Origin: Marinobacterium profundum | Lineage (GTDB): Bacteria; Pseudomonadota; Gammaproteobacteria; Pseudomonadales; Balneatricaceae | NCBI RefSeq assembly: GCF_001528745.1 | Contig: NZ_BCNS01000083.1 | Location: forward strand, 88,983-152,982 | Length of the DNA stretch: 64,000 nucleotides | Direction of reading: 5' to 3' | Part shown: positions 36,647-46,255 of the stretch, in pieces | Layout: each line of letters starts with the position of its first letter | How positions within the stretch are numbered: the stretch's first letter is position 1 | Notes under the pieces: generated by a model | Told to the model about the DNA's origin: nothing | Database searches by the model: none | Seen by the model: the letters and a program-made list of their open reading frames with translations, nothing else | Made by a program: the position numbers and the translations under genes

Positions 36647-37600
36647 ATGAGCAACTTGAAACAACTACTCCCGCCCTTAAATGCCCTGCGTACCTTCGAA
36701 GCGGCTGCCCGCCATGAAAGCTTCAAGGCCGCCGCCGAAGAGCTCTGCGTCACCCAGGCGGCCATCAGTCGCCAGATTCAGACTCTGGAAGCGTTTTATC
36801 GCCTCAAACTTTTTATCCGCAGCAATCGCAAGGTGGAGCTCAGCTCCGAAGGGCGAGGCTTGTACCTGGCGGCATCCGCCGCGTTAGAGCACATAGCCGC
36901 AGCCTCACGTGACCTGTTGCAACGCAAGCACCCGGGCCATATATCACTCACAACAACAACATCTTTCTCCCAGCTCTGGCTGCTGCCCAGGCTGAAACAA
37001 CTGCGCACTCATCACCCAGAGCTGCAGTTGCAACTGATCAGTGGTGAGGGTAATCCTGGCTATAACGAAGGTTTCGATGCTGCTGTGACGCTGGGTATGC
37101 AGGAGCATCCGCTTTATGTTGCCGAGTACCTTTTTTCGGAGGAAGTGTTCCCCGTCTGTACCCCTGATTTTGCGAGGCAGAATCCGCAGATCACAGCCCT
37201 GGACGGGCTTCTGCAGGTACCGCTGCTAAACCTGAGTGCCGATCACTGGAAAGCCAGGCTTTGGGCACCACTGGACTGGGCATTCTGGTTGAAACAGTTT
37301 GAGATGGCTGTGGACTTGAACCAATCAGGGATGAGCTTCAGCCACTTCCTGATGCTGCTGGACGCGGTACAGGAGGACATAGGCGTGGGCCTGGCCTGGC
37401 GTCACCTGGTACAACGACAGCTCGAAGAGGGAAAGCTGGTACGCCCCGTCAGTGAGACGTACCTGGCCGATGATCGAAAACACTACTTTGTCTGTCGACG
37501 GGATCGAATTGACTCTCCCGGGATGCAGACACTCAGACGCTGGCTGTTAGAGCAGACCGCGTCCCTGCGCGAGCCTGCATCGCCAGACCCGGGCCTCTAA
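36647..37600 (+). CDS. LysR-family regulator divergent from the SDR pair
   Basis: A 317-residue GcvA-like LysR regulator: HTH at residues 10-70 (NALRTFEAAARHESFKAAAEELCVTQAAISRQIQTLE), effector domain with LLNLSADHW and GVGLAWRHLVQRQLEEGKLVRPV. It is closely similar in layout to the regulators at 33861 and 44868. Its position suggests control of the divergent SDR genes; the convergent MmgE/PrpD gene is a second possible target. Confidence 0.87.
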   Translation: MSNLKQLLPPLNALRTFEAAARHESFKAAAEELCVTQAAISRQIQTLEAFYRLKLFIRSNRKVELSSEGRGLYLAASAALEHIAAASRDLLQRKHPGHISLTTTTSFSQLWLLPRLKQLRTHHPELQLQLISGEGNPGYNEGFDAAVTLGMQEHPLYVAEYLFSEEVFPVCTPDFARQNPQITALDGLLQVPLLNLSADHWKARLWAPLDWAFWLKQFEMAVDLNQSGMSFSHFLMLLDAVQEDIGVGLAWRHLVQRQLEEGKLVRPVSETYLADDRKHYFVCRRDRIDSPGMQTLRRWLLEQTASLREPASPDPGL

Positions 37601-37645
37601 TTGCCACACACAGCAAGGGCCATTTGCTGGCCCCCACTGACCCTC

Positions 37646-38980
37646 TTAAGCGCGAAGCACCTGCTCCAGCAGCTCGCTGCAATCGGGCGCCTGCTCCAGG
37701 GTAACGACGGCCGCGATAATGGCTTCGATACGCTCTGGGACCAGGTTCACCGATGCAAGCAAGCGGAACTTGTCACGAAATTCGGCCTGGGTCATGGCAG
37801 TGGCGGGGTCACCCTTGGCGGCGGTCACCGGGCTCTGCAACACCTGACCATCCTTCAGGCTGATGCGCACGCGGGACAGTATCTCCTCTGGAAAGCGTGC
37901 CGACAGATCATCAGCTTCGACGATGTCGATCAGCCTGCTCACGGCCAGAATGTCCTCGGCCTGGATGGCATCCCCGGTGACTTCATTGGGACCCACCTGG
38001 CCACGGCTGATCAATGCCGCCAGCGGGAACGCCAGGCCGTATTGAGCCTCGTCGGCATTGGCCGGAAAGTACCCCTGCAGCCGCATGGATTCATGGAAAG
38101 TCTCGACCCGAACACGCTCGATGCTTGTGCCCCTGATATCCCCGTGCTCGGCCATCAGTGCCGTAACAGCTGTCAGCGCCGGCTGCGCCCAGCGACACAC
38201 AGGCCAGGGTTTAAAGTACTGGGCATCGATCTCCCAACGCAGGCCCAGGTCCTGCCAGCAGTGCTTGACCCCTTCGGCCTCGACCGTGGCCGCAGGAGCC
38301 CCGGTAATACCCGCCTGGGCCATAAAGAGCGCATTCAAACCGGCGTAGGCACCGGCGCCATGGGCGTCCCGCAGCATGGTCGGAAAGTCCACCAGGCGCA
38401 TCATCGGACAACGCGGACCGAAATACTCGGCAATGCCCAGGGCATGCAGAAAGGTTTCCTCATCCAGGCCCAGCAGGCGGGCACCGCCACACACCACACC
38501 CAGCCCTGAAAAAGCACCTGATGCGTGGTACTCGGGCGCCGTATCCATCAGTGCGACACCGGCACGCAGCGCGGTTTCGTAGCCAACGGTAAGTGCGGCC
38601 ATAAACTCGGCACCGCTGATGTCGCGCCCCTGCGCCCGGCAGGCATCCACCAGCGCCAGCAATGCCGGCACGACCGTGGCGCCGGCATGGCCCTTGGAGG
38701 TGAAATGGCCTTCATGGGCATCGAGACTGTCGATACAAAAACCGCCCGCCCAGGCGGCCCCCAGCGGGTGTACCGCCTGGCCATCGAACAGCAGGCGGCT
38801 GCGCAGGCGGCCAGGCAGGTAGTGCTCGATGGCATAGCTCCTGATACTCGTACTGGTGTGGTTGTGCCGCGCACCTGCCGCCACGCCGAGTATATCAAGC
38901 AGTGCGGTACTCATCAGGTAGCGGGTATGGGCGGGAACCTCGGCAAAGCTCAAATCCTGAACAAATCGATACAAAGACAT
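37646..38980 (-). CDS. MmgE/PrpD-family protein
   Basis: A 444-residue member of the family containing 2-methylcitrate dehydratase and cis-aconitate decarboxylase. Family features: ALLDILGVAAGA near the N-terminus, SLDAHEGHFTSKGHAGATVVPALLAL around residue 90, and FKPWPVCRWAQPALTA near residue 255. It probably dehydrates or decarboxylates a hydroxy acid. Not next to prpB or prpC, so methylcitrate use is unlikely. It is 66 bases after the end of the transporter operon's binding protein region and downstream in the same direction, but a terminator lies between them. Confidence 0.85.
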   Translation of the reverse strand: MSLYRFVQDLSFAEVPAHTRYLMSTALLDILGVAAGARHNHTSTSIRSYAIEHYLPGRLRSRLLFDGQAVHPLGAAWAGGFCIDSLDAHEGHFTSKGHAGATVVPALLALVDACRAQGRDISGAEFMAALTVGYETALRAGVALMDTAPEYHASGAFSGLGVVCGGARLLGLDEETFLHALGIAEYFGPRCPMMRLVDFPTMLRDAHGAGAYAGLNALFMAQAGITGAPAATVEAEGVKHCWQDLGLRWEIDAQYFKPWPVCRWAQPALTAVTALMAEHGDIRGTSIERVRVETFHESMRLQGYFPANADEAQYGLAFPLAALISRGQVGPNEVTGDAIQAEDILAVSRLIDIVEADDLSARFPEEILSRVRISLKDGQVLQSPVTAAKGDPATAMTQAEFRDKFRLLASVNLVPERIEAIIAAVVTLEQAPDCSELLEQVLRA

Positions 38981-39002
38981 GGTGCAATCTCAGCCTGAAG
39001 AC

Positions 39003-39026
39003 AAAAAAAGGGGCCCTAAGGCCCCC
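39003..39026 (-). terminator. Rho-independent terminator of the ProVWX-type operon
   Basis: On the minus strand GGGGGCCTTAGGGCCCC forms a tight GC hairpin followed by TTTTTTT (plus-strand A-run 39003-39009), 20 bases beyond the binding-protein stop. Confidence 0.9.
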
Positions 39027-39045
39027 AGTAAGACCTGCCTGGAGC

Positions 39046-40071
39046 TCAGTTGGACGCGGTACGTGCCTTGGTCAGCCAGATGTCAAACTGATCGCGGTGG
39101 GCGGCAATCCACTCCTGGGCGTGACGCTTGATGTCTTCAACGGACTTTTCACCGTCCTGCATCTTCAGGTTCTGGGCGCTCTCGTCGGCGGTGGAAATCT
39201 GCACCTGGGACAGGAAGGACCTGGCCGCCGGATGCTCTTCGGCAAACTCGCGTCCCATCACGGCCATGACCTTGTCGACGGCAAAGCCGAGGTTTTTGCC
39301 TTCGTAGGAGGTGTTGATGTCGTTATTGCCATCGGGCAAATCGGTGTAGGGCACTTCCAGCCAGACCACGTCTTCACCTTCCACCAGTACACCGGCGATC
39401 CACTGCGGCACCCAGGTGAAATACAGCACCGGTTTGCCTTCCTTGTAGCGGGCGATGGTATCGGCCATCAGCGCGAAGTAGGAGCCGCGGTTATGGGTCA
39501 CGGTGTCTTCCAGACCGTAGGCCTGCATATGGTGGTCGATAATCAGCTCGCAGCCCCACCCCGGGTTGCAACCGGTGAGATCGGCCTTGCCATCGTCGTT
39601 GGAATCGAACAGCTTGGCGATCTCGGGCTTTTTCAGGTCGGCCAGTGACTTGATGTCGTACTGTTCAGCGGTTTTCTTGTCGATCAGGTAACCCTGCAAG
39701 ACGCCCGGAATAATACTGCCGGTCTTGATCATGGTCTCGTCGCCACCGGCCTTCTGATAGAAGGTATCGTGCAGCTTGTCCCACAGATGCACGCTGAAGT
39801 CGGCATCGCCGTAAGACAGCGCCATCATCATGGTGGCATATTCGGTTTCCTTGGGTTCTTCAACGTCGTAACCCAGTTCCTTCAGGCCGGCGATGGCCAC
39901 CTCACCGCGAAAACGCTCTTCGGCGATACTCGGGAAAATCGGCGTTACCGACTCACCCTTGCCGGGCAGCTCGCTCGCCAGGGCTGCACCGCTGAGCAGC
40001 AGGGTACCGAGGGAAACAGCCGCGGTGATGGCCCGGGTGCGGCTAATAAAGGTATCGAGTTGGGTGCGCAT
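39046..40071 (-). CDS. ProX-like quaternary ammonium binding protein of an ABC transporter
   Basis: A 341-residue periplasmic binding protein with a signal peptide (about 33 residues, ALASELPGKG at the junction). It shares with E. coli ProX the segments VHLWDKLHDTFY, GYLIDKKTAEQY, DLTGCNPGWGCE and YFTWVPQW. ATG 40071 has CAGGAG upstream; the frame open to 40221 overlaps the permease and is not used. The third gene of a V-W-X operon. Glycine betaine, carnitine or related betaines are likely ligands. Confidence 0.9.
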   Translation of the reverse strand: MRTQLDTFISRTRAITAAVSLGTLLLSGAALASELPGKGESVTPIFPSIAEERFRGEVAIAGLKELGYDVEEPKETEYATMMMALSYGDADFSVHLWDKLHDTFYQKAGGDETMIKTGSIIPGVLQGYLIDKKTAEQYDIKSLADLKKPEIAKLFDSNDDGKADLTGCNPGWGCELIIDHHMQAYGLEDTVTHNRGSYFALMADTIARYKEGKPVLYFTWVPQWIAGVLVEGEDVVWLEVPYTDLPDGNNDINTSYEGKNLGFAVDKVMAVMGREFAEEHPAARSFLSQVQISTADESAQNLKMQDGEKSVEDIKRHAQEWIAAHRDQFDIWLTKARTASN

Positions 40072-40099
40072 GGGCGTACTCCTGCTTGTGTTTATTGAT

Positions 40100-41062
40100 T
40101 TAAGAATGGGTTCGTACTGTTGTGTTGCGGGTACCGCGAACGCTGCGAAACAGGCGCACACAGATGCCGACGGGACCGCTTTCGTACCAGCGCAGGGTGT
40201 TGCTGACATCGGAGCGCTCACCGATGGCCTGGGTCAGGCGGTCGAGGAAGATGGCCAGCAAGACCAGGCCTACACCACCCACAGTGGCAAGCCCCATGTC
40301 CAGGCGGCCGATACCACGCAGCACCATCTGGCCGAGCCCGCCCACGGCGATCATGGAGGCGATCACCACCATGGACAGGGACAGCATCAGTGTCTGGTTC
40401 AGGCCCGCCATGATCGTCGGCATGGCCAGCGGCAGCTGTACCTTGAACAGCATCTGCCGAGGCGTGCAGCCAAAGGCGCGACCGGCTTCTACCTTGTCGT
40501 CCGGCACCTGGCGGATACCGAGGTTCGTCAGGCGCACCAGCGGCGGCAGCGCAAAGATAATGGTCACCAGCACACCCGGCACGTTACCGATACCAAACAG
40601 CATCACCACCGGTACCAGATAAACGAAGGCCGGCAGTGTCTGCATGGCATCCAGCGCGGGGCGCACGAAGCGCTCGGCACGGTCACTGCGGGCACAGAGA
40701 ATGCCCAGCGGCACACCGAACAGGGCGCAGAAAAATACCGAAGTCAGTACCAGCGACAGAGTCGTCATGGACTCGGACCAGACCCCGATCAGGCCCAGGA
40801 AAAACAGCGTAATGGCACAGAACACACCCATGCGCTTGCCCGCCAGCTGCCAGCCCAGCAGGCTGCCGAGCAAAATGCCGATCAGCGGCGGCGGTGACTG
40901 CAGGGTAAATTCGATGCCGTTCAGCACCTGGTCTATGGGCCAGCGAATGGCACGAAAAAATCCGCGGAAGTTCTGTACCAGATAGTTAAGTATGGATTCG
41001 ACCCACTCTCCCAGGGGAAGGTGGAGATACTGAAACGGATCAAGCAAGCTGAATTCAGACAT
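40100..41062 (-). CDS. Glycine-betaine-type ABC transporter permease (ProW-like)
   Basis: A 320-residue inner-membrane permease. About seven hydrophobic segments; the BPD_transp_1 domain at about 95-280 carries the coupling loop [27 protein letters not shown]-terminal amphipathic segment as in ProW. GAGGA lies seven bases before the ATG. Between the ATPase and the binding-protein genes. Confidence 0.92.
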   Translation of the reverse strand: MSEFSLLDPFQYLHLPLGEWVESILNYLVQNFRGFFRAIRWPIDQVLNGIEFTLQSPPPLIGILLGSLLGWQLAGKRMGVFCAITLFFLGLIGVWSESMTTLSLVLTSVFFCALFGVPLGILCARSDRAERFVRPALDAMQTLPAFVYLVPVVMLFGIGNVPGVLVTIIFALPPLVRLTNLGIRQVPDDKVEAGRAFGCTPRQMLFKVQLPLAMPTIMAGLNQTLMLSLSMVVIASMIAVGGLGQMVLRGIGRLDMGLATVGGVGLVLLAIFLDRLTQAIGERSDVSNTLRWYESGPVGICVRLFRSVRGTRNTTVRTHS

Positions 41063-41089
41063 CTGACGTCCTCTTGAAAACTGGCGGTT

Positions 41090-42271
41090 TTATTGATGGC
41101 TCAGCGTCTGCAGCAGCAGGCTTTTCGAGATGGTGCCCAGGAAGGCACCCTGACTGTCCAGTACCGGTAGCGGGTAAGCCGTGTCTGCCACCAGCGTCAT
41201 CACCTCGTGCAGCGGCGCATCGCTGCGGATGCTCAGCGGCTGAGCCACTTTCAGCGCATCCAGCGTGGCCATGTCTGGCGCTTGTCCTGCGAAATCGCCA
41301 CCGCTGACGATGCCCTGCAGCTGTTCCTGCTCATCAAGCAGATAGCGGAACTGGATATCGGCGGAGCTATCCAGCAGGCTGACGCTGCCGTTCAGCTTGA
41401 TCAGGCTGCGCGGGTCTTTCTGAGCGATATCGCCGGCCTTGAGGATCTTGGAGATATCCACACCCTTGAAAAAGGTTTCGACGTAGTCATCGGCAGGGTT
41501 GCGCAGAATCTCCTGCGGGGTGCCGATCTGCACGATGCGCCCACCTTCCATGATGGCGATGCGGTCACCGATGCGTATGGCTTCATCCAGATCGTGGGAG
41601 ATAAAGATGATGGTGCGTTCCTGCTCCTTCTGAAGCCGGATCAGCTCCCCCTGCATCTCGTAACGGATCAAGGGATCCAGCGCCGAGAAGGCTTCGTCCA
41701 TCAGCAGAATGGTGGGGTCATTGGTCAGTGCCCGGGCCAGGCCCACGCGCTGCTGCATACCGCCGGACAACTGATGCGGGAAGCTGGCACCGTGTTCACC
41801 CAAGCCCACCTGGGACAGCGCATCCTGCGCACGGCTGTGGCGCTCTACTTCAGGTACACCGGAGATTTCCAGACCGAAAGCGGCATTTTCCAGCACGCTC
41901 ATATGGGGCATAAGCGCGAAGGATTGAAACACCATGCTCATGTCCTTGCGCCTGACATCCAGCAGGTCCTTGTCAGCCAGGCGGGTAATATCTCGGCCGT
42001 TCAGCGTGATACTGCCAGCAGTGGGTTCGATCAGACGGTTAAGCAGTCGCACCAGAGTGGATTTGCCGGAACCCGATAACCCCATGATGACAAAAATCTC
42101 GCCTTTTCTAACCGAGAAGCTGGCATCGAAAACACCAATAACCTGACCGGTCTTTTCGAATATCTCGTTTTTGTCCGCGCCTTCATCCAGCATTTTCATG
42201 GCGGTGTCGGGTTCAGCCCCGAATACCTTGTAAACATTCTTAATGCTGAGAATTTCATCTGTCTTAGTCAT
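41090..42271 (-). CDS. Glycine-betaine-type ABC transporter ATPase (ProV-like)
   Basis: A 393-residue ATPase. Walker A GLSGSGKST, signature LSGGMQQRVGLARAL, Walker B ILLMDEAFSALDP, switch His in FISHDLDEA. Two CBS-type repeats at about 275-390 are the usual osmosensing or regulatory tail of ProV/OpuAA. GAGGGATAC precedes ATG 42271. First gene of the operon with the ProW- and ProX-like genes. Confidence 0.93.
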   Translation of the reverse strand: MTKTDEILSIKNVYKVFGAEPDTAMKMLDEGADKNEIFEKTGQVIGVFDASFSVRKGEIFVIMGLSGSGKSTLVRLLNRLIEPTAGSITLNGRDITRLADKDLLDVRRKDMSMVFQSFALMPHMSVLENAAFGLEISGVPEVERHSRAQDALSQVGLGEHGASFPHQLSGGMQQRVGLARALTNDPTILLMDEAFSALDPLIRYEMQGELIRLQKEQERTIIFISHDLDEAIRIGDRIAIMEGGRIVQIGTPQEILRNPADDYVETFFKGVDISKILKAGDIAQKDPRSLIKLNGSVSLLDSSADIQFRYLLDEQEQLQGIVSGGDFAGQAPDMATLDALKVAQPLSIRSDAPLHEVMTLVADTAYPLPVLDSQGAFLGTISKSLLLQTLSHQ

Positions 42272-42455
42272 GTATCCCTCGTTTCACTTTTTATTCCGCA
42301 GGGTTCATGGCAAAAAAATACAACCAACAAAACTTTTGTCGAGCTTTGTTACTTGCAATAAACCAGTACGTTTTTGTTATTTGCTACACAATAATTTATG
42401 GAGTTACGGGCCTAGCGTCCAACGACATTTGTGGCGTTTAAATCATAACCTCGCG

Positions 42456-43349
42456 TTATGGTGATAGTCGGGTGCCACGGCTGCGTGACAGCAGCACGGC
42501 CGCAATCACCACCATGGCACCGCCGGCGAGCAGTGATGGGGACATTTCCTCGCCAACCAGCAGAATCGCAATGCATACCGCCACTATGGGCTCCAGCGTC
42601 GATAACGTCGATGCATCCGAGGCGCCAATGCGCGGCGACCCACTGACAAAGGTTGCTATCGGCAGGATAGTCGCAAACAGGGCCAGCCCCAGGCAGGCCG
42701 ACCAGCCCAGCGGCGTCTGTGGCCAGCTGCCGCCTTTGAGCCACCAGGCACAACCAAAAGTCAGGGCACCGCCGAGCAAAATCACCGTCGCCGAAACCAG
42801 CGGATTTTGCGGCGGCACCCGCGCGGTGCCGTAAATGATGGCGGCACCATAACTCAGCGCTGCAAAGAGCGCCCAGGCGACACCGACAATATCCCCCTGT
42901 ATGTGCAGCCCGGTTGCCACCACTACGCCACCACAGGCCAGCAACAGACTCAGCAGGCGGCCAGGGCTCGCTGTTTCACTCTGGAACAGGATCGCATAGA
43001 GCGTGACAAAGGCCGGGAAGGAAAACATCAGAATCACCGCCAGGCTGATCGATGTACTGCGGCTGGCGCTGTAATACCCCAGCGCCGACGCCGCGTAACC
43101 GATGCCAATCAGCAGTGTCGGCCCCAGCAGGCGGACCGAAGGCAGGCGCACACGCTTTACCCTCAACCAGAGCAGCATCATGCCGGCAGCCAGGCTAAAA
43201 CGGATCAGTAATAGCCCAACCGGATCAGCGCCAGCGGCATAGGCAAAGTGAGCAAAGAAAGGCTGCAGGCCGTAACAAAAGGCGGCCAATAGCACCAGCG
43301 TGAAGCCACGAACGTACTCCCGCGGGTAATTGGGTTCAAAAGTTTGCAT
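42456..43349 (-). CDS. EamA/DMT-family transporter
   Basis: A 297-residue protein with ten hydrophobic segments arranged as two EamA repeats, typical of drug/metabolite exporters. The second repeat ends with STLEPIVAVCIAILLVGEEMSPSLLAGGAMVVIAAVLL, a family hallmark. It lies between the ABC transporter and the Rieske oxygenase on the same strand. It may export a by-product of betaine breakdown, but the substrate cannot be read. An inverted repeat CATAAC/GTTATG spans its stop codon (42444-42460). Confidence 0.85.
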   Translation of the reverse strand: MQTFEPNYPREYVRGFTLVLLAAFCYGLQPFFAHFAYAAGADPVGLLLIRFSLAAGMMLLWLRVKRVRLPSVRLLGPTLLIGIGYAASALGYYSASRSTSISLAVILMFSFPAFVTLYAILFQSETASPGRLLSLLLACGGVVVATGLHIQGDIVGVAWALFAALSYGAAIIYGTARVPPQNPLVSATVILLGGALTFGCAWWLKGGSWPQTPLGWSACLGLALFATILPIATFVSGSPRIGASDASTLSTLEPIVAVCIAILLVGEEMSPSLLAGGAMVVIAAVLLSRSRGTRLSP

Positions 43350-43424
43350 GCATTCAGTCCCGCAGGCGGCACAGGAATTGCGCCCACGCCAGCAAGCATG
43401 GGCATCTAGGGAGGGTAAAACTGC

Positions 43425-44636
43425 TTAGTCAGCCAGTTTTTTCTGCATGGTGGCGCAGTACCAGTCAACGAACTGACAAACACCATTTTCCGCCAGGTCC
43501 GAGAAGGGGCCCGGAATATAGGATGGCGAACTGACGCCCCTGAAGGTCTCTTCCACCAGCTGACGATCCTGGTCATTGGTGGCCAGCCAGACTTTTGTGA
43601 GGTTGTCCAGGTCGTAGTCTTTGCCTTCTTCAGCGGTGGCCGGCACCAGCCACTTGGTGGTGACCAGGGTTTCACCCGCGCCCAGGGGCAGGATGCGAAA
43701 GCTCAAGGCATGATCGCCCAAAAAGTGATTCCAGGTAGAGGGGTAGCGGAAATACAGCAGCGCCCCTATATTCTGCTCATCGGTGTTATCAAGGCGCCCC
43801 TTGACCGCAGGCTTGCCGTTCATGGTGTAGCTGATGGCATCCTTGAACAGCGGAATGCGCGTCATGCGGTGATAGCCGTTCGGGTCCATTACCAGGCGGC
43901 TCGGCAGACCGGCTGCCTCGCAGCGATCCCAGTAGGCCACCAGTTCCGGGCTTTCGGCACCGCCGACACCGGCCACGGCCAGGTTTTCCATAAAGGAGTT
44001 CAGCAGCTCCGGGTGCGCGCCGTCGCAGTGATAGCACTCACGATTGTTCTCGAATACCAGTTTCCAGTTACCCTTCTCCACCAGGTTGGACTCGAAGGCC
44101 ACCTTGCAGTTATCCAGGTTGTGGGGCTCGATAAAGGGCGCGACTTCTGCGCGGAATGCTTCAAAATCCGGCGCCTCTGGGGCAACGCAGACATAGATAT
44201 AGCTGTTCACCACCTCACAATGCACCGGCTCCAGGCCATGGTCATCGGTCTTGAAAGACTCGCCCATGTTGGCGGCAAACAGCAGCTTGCCATCCAGGTC
44301 GTAGGTCCAGCGGTGGTAAGGACACACCAGCTTGGCCACCTTGCCCTGGGCCTGGGAGCAGATACGCGAACCGCGGTGACGACAGGCATTGTGGAAGGCA
44401 CGCACATCCCCCTTGGCATCGCGCACCACCAGCACCGGATACTTGCCGATCTGCAGTGTCAGGTATTCGCCGGCTTTCGGGATTTCGAAGCTGTGACCGG
44501 CAAAGATCCACTCCTTGTGCCAGATCTGCTCCAGGTCCTGCTCATACACATCGGCATCCGAATAGAGCTCGCTACTCAGGGCATGGCGGGGCTTGCGCTG
44601 ATTGATCAGGGCCAGTGTCTTCGCTTTTGTTGTCAT
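43425..44636 (-). CDS. Rieske-type oxygenase for a quaternary ammonium compound (GbcA-like)
   Basis: A 403-residue oxygenase component. Rieske cluster ligands Cys 85, His 87, Cys 105, His 108 (CRHRG, CPYHRW). Mononuclear iron ligands His 203 and His 208 in NNRECYHCDGAHPEL, where the usual bridging Asp is Glu 200, a variant known from the carnitine oxygenase CntA. Best matches in my memory are glycine betaine demethylase GbcA and stachydrine/carnitine oxygenases, which remove an N-methyl group or cleave the C-N bond. The reductase partner is probably the gene at 50158. Divergent from a LysR gene. Substrate not settled. Confidence 0.87.
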   Translation of the reverse strand: MTTKAKTLALINQRKPRHALSSELYSDADVYEQDLEQIWHKEWIFAGHSFEIPKAGEYLTLQIGKYPVLVVRDAKGDVRAFHNACRHRGSRICSQAQGKVAKLVCPYHRWTYDLDGKLLFAANMGESFKTDDHGLEPVHCEVVNSYIYVCVAPEAPDFEAFRAEVAPFIEPHNLDNCKVAFESNLVEKGNWKLVFENNRECYHCDGAHPELLNSFMENLAVAGVGGAESPELVAYWDRCEAAGLPSRLVMDPNGYHRMTRIPLFKDAISYTMNGKPAVKGRLDNTDEQNIGALLYFRYPSTWNHFLGDHALSFRILPLGAGETLVTTKWLVPATAEEGKDYDLDNLTKVWLATNDQDRQLVEETFRGVSSPSYIPGPFSDLAENGVCQFVDWYCATMQKKLAD

Positions 44637-44906
44637 TTCCTCACTCCAGTCACGGCGGGATTCGCAGTTATTGATACGCAGGTGTGCCGCCCCGGGTCAC
44701 AGGGTCTGAATCTGTAACCCGTCTGTCCCCGCGGCCTGCTTTATGGCAAGCTGCTTGGGATCAGGGCCGTGGTGCCAGCCGGCTGCTTTTATCATGGCAA
44801 CCAGTCTAGAAGCCCCTCCCCGGCGGGCAAAGCGACTTTTTATCAAGGTTATTAAATACGTATCGTTATGGTTAAACACGCTGAACCGGACAAAGTATTG
44901 GTCAAG
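44637..44906. promoter_or_regulatory. Divergent promoter region, Rieske oxygenase / LysR regulator
   Basis: The A+T-rich end (44838-44870) contains CTTTTTATCAAGG and TATCGTTATG (44861-44870). The same TATCGTTATG occurs at 46112-46121 in front of the DapA-family operon, followed by GATAAAAAG, the reverse complement of the neighbouring CTTTTTATC here. A shared regulator site is likely. Confidence 0.5.
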
Positions 44907-45851
44907 ATGCCCTCACTCAGGGCAGTGAGGTCATTTGTGGCGGCCGCCAAGTACCAGAACTTCACCCGTGCGGCCGAAGCCCTGTGCGTTACCCAGGCGG
45001 CCATCAGCCGGCAGATTCGCGAACTCGAAGCCAGCCTTGGCATCGAGCTTTTCAAGCGTTCCGGGCGCGCAGTGGTACTGACCGAAGCCGGCGCCATCTT
45101 CTACGATGCCGCCTACCTGTCCTTCGTCAATATCGCCCAGGCCGCCGAACGCGTACAGGGGCTTGGCAGCAGCAAGAAGATGCTGACCATCTGCTGCACC
45201 CCGGCCTTTTCCGCGCTCTGGCTGTCCCGTCGCCTGCCGGCATTCTTCACCGCTAACCCGGATGTCGACCTCAACGTCGTGACCACGGAAAACTTCCTGC
45301 AAATGGAGCCCGGCGTCTCGCCAGATATATTCATCAACAAGGTCGCCGACCCCCGCGAGGGCTACCATTCAATCCCGCTGTTCCATGACCTTATCTACCC
45401 GATCTGCACCCCCGAGTATCTGCGCCAGCATCCTGAAGTGGCGAGCCTTGAGGGACTGCGCGACAGCGTGTTGCTGAACCTGAGCCCCTATGGCCGCTCC
45501 CAGGTGGCAGAACATCTGGACTGGAATGTCTGGTTCTCGTTTTTCAAGATAGGCGCCAACGCCCGCGTTGATGACAGCTATCACCTGTTCAATGCCAACG
45601 ACTACAACATGCTGATTCAGATGGTGCTGAACAATCAGGGCGTGACCCTGGGCTGGCATCACCTGGTAGCGCCGCTGCTGGCCGACGGGCGTCTGGTGGC
45701 ACCGGTGACACCGGTAGTGGAGCTGAAGGAAAAACTGCATTACCTGACCTACGCCGATAACAAGACCAACAATGAAGCCTTTTGCCTGTTCCGTAACTGG
45801 ATGCTGGCGTGCGTAGAAGAAGAGCTAACCGCTGTGCCACCAGCCGAGTAG
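44907..45851 (+). CDS. LysR-family regulator of the betaine catabolic genes
   Basis: A 314-residue GcvA-like LysR regulator: HTH at residues 2-62 (PSLRAVRSFVAAAKYQNFTRAAEALCVTQAAISRQIRELE), effector domain with LLNLSPYGRS and NNQGVTLGWHHLVAPLLADGRLVAPV. ATG 44907 gives the family's normal N-terminus (MPSLRAVRSF); ATG 44868 adds 13 residues and would lie inside the TATCGTTATG motif. It stands between the Rieske gene (divergent) and the DapA/ALDH/FAD/reductase operon and probably controls both. Confidence 0.85.
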   Translation: MPSLRAVRSFVAAAKYQNFTRAAEALCVTQAAISRQIRELEASLGIELFKRSGRAVVLTEAGAIFYDAAYLSFVNIAQAAERVQGLGSSKKMLTICCTPAFSALWLSRRLPAFFTANPDVDLNVVTTENFLQMEPGVSPDIFINKVADPREGYHSIPLFHDLIYPICTPEYLRQHPEVASLEGLRDSVLLNLSPYGRSQVAEHLDWNVWFSFFKIGANARVDDSYHLFNANDYNMLIQMVLNNQGVTLGWHHLVAPLLADGRLVAPVTPVVELKEKLHYLTYADNKTNNEAFCLFRNWMLACVEEELTAVPPAE

Positions 45852-46255
45852 CAGCCTGCTAGATCCACAAAAACGCATAGCCGTAACTTCGCCTCCAAAC
45901 TGCCCGCATCTATCACAGGGCAGTCTTGTGGGAAGCTGACTGCCGACTGCCCGCAGCAAAGAGCGCAGCACAAACACCCCGGGCAATAGCCCGCAAATCG
46001 CCCCAGAATCGCTCCCGTTGCAGGCGCCTCATCGAGGCTTCTGGATGCCTATTCACAGAACAACAGCGCCGGCCCAGGGCCGGCTTTCGCACCCCCATTT
46101 TGCTGATAACCTATCGTTATGCTATTTGCGATAAAAAGGTTGATTGTGGCTTTTCCACTCCCCTCTTAGAATTTTCCTATCCGCGATCTATCAGGCTTGG
46201 ACCTTTTAATTTCGCGCCAATTCGGACACGACAATCATAACGAAGGTTAATTAAT
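45852..46255. other. Intergenic region: LysR terminator-like hairpin and operon promoter
   Basis: 404 bases with no gene. GCCGGCCC-A-GGGCCGGC (46068-46084) followed by TTT is a likely weak terminator for the regulator gene. 46100-46250 is A+T-rich, with TATCGTTATG at 46112-46121 and GATAAAAAG shortly after, a probable promoter/operator for the next operon. Confidence 0.55.
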
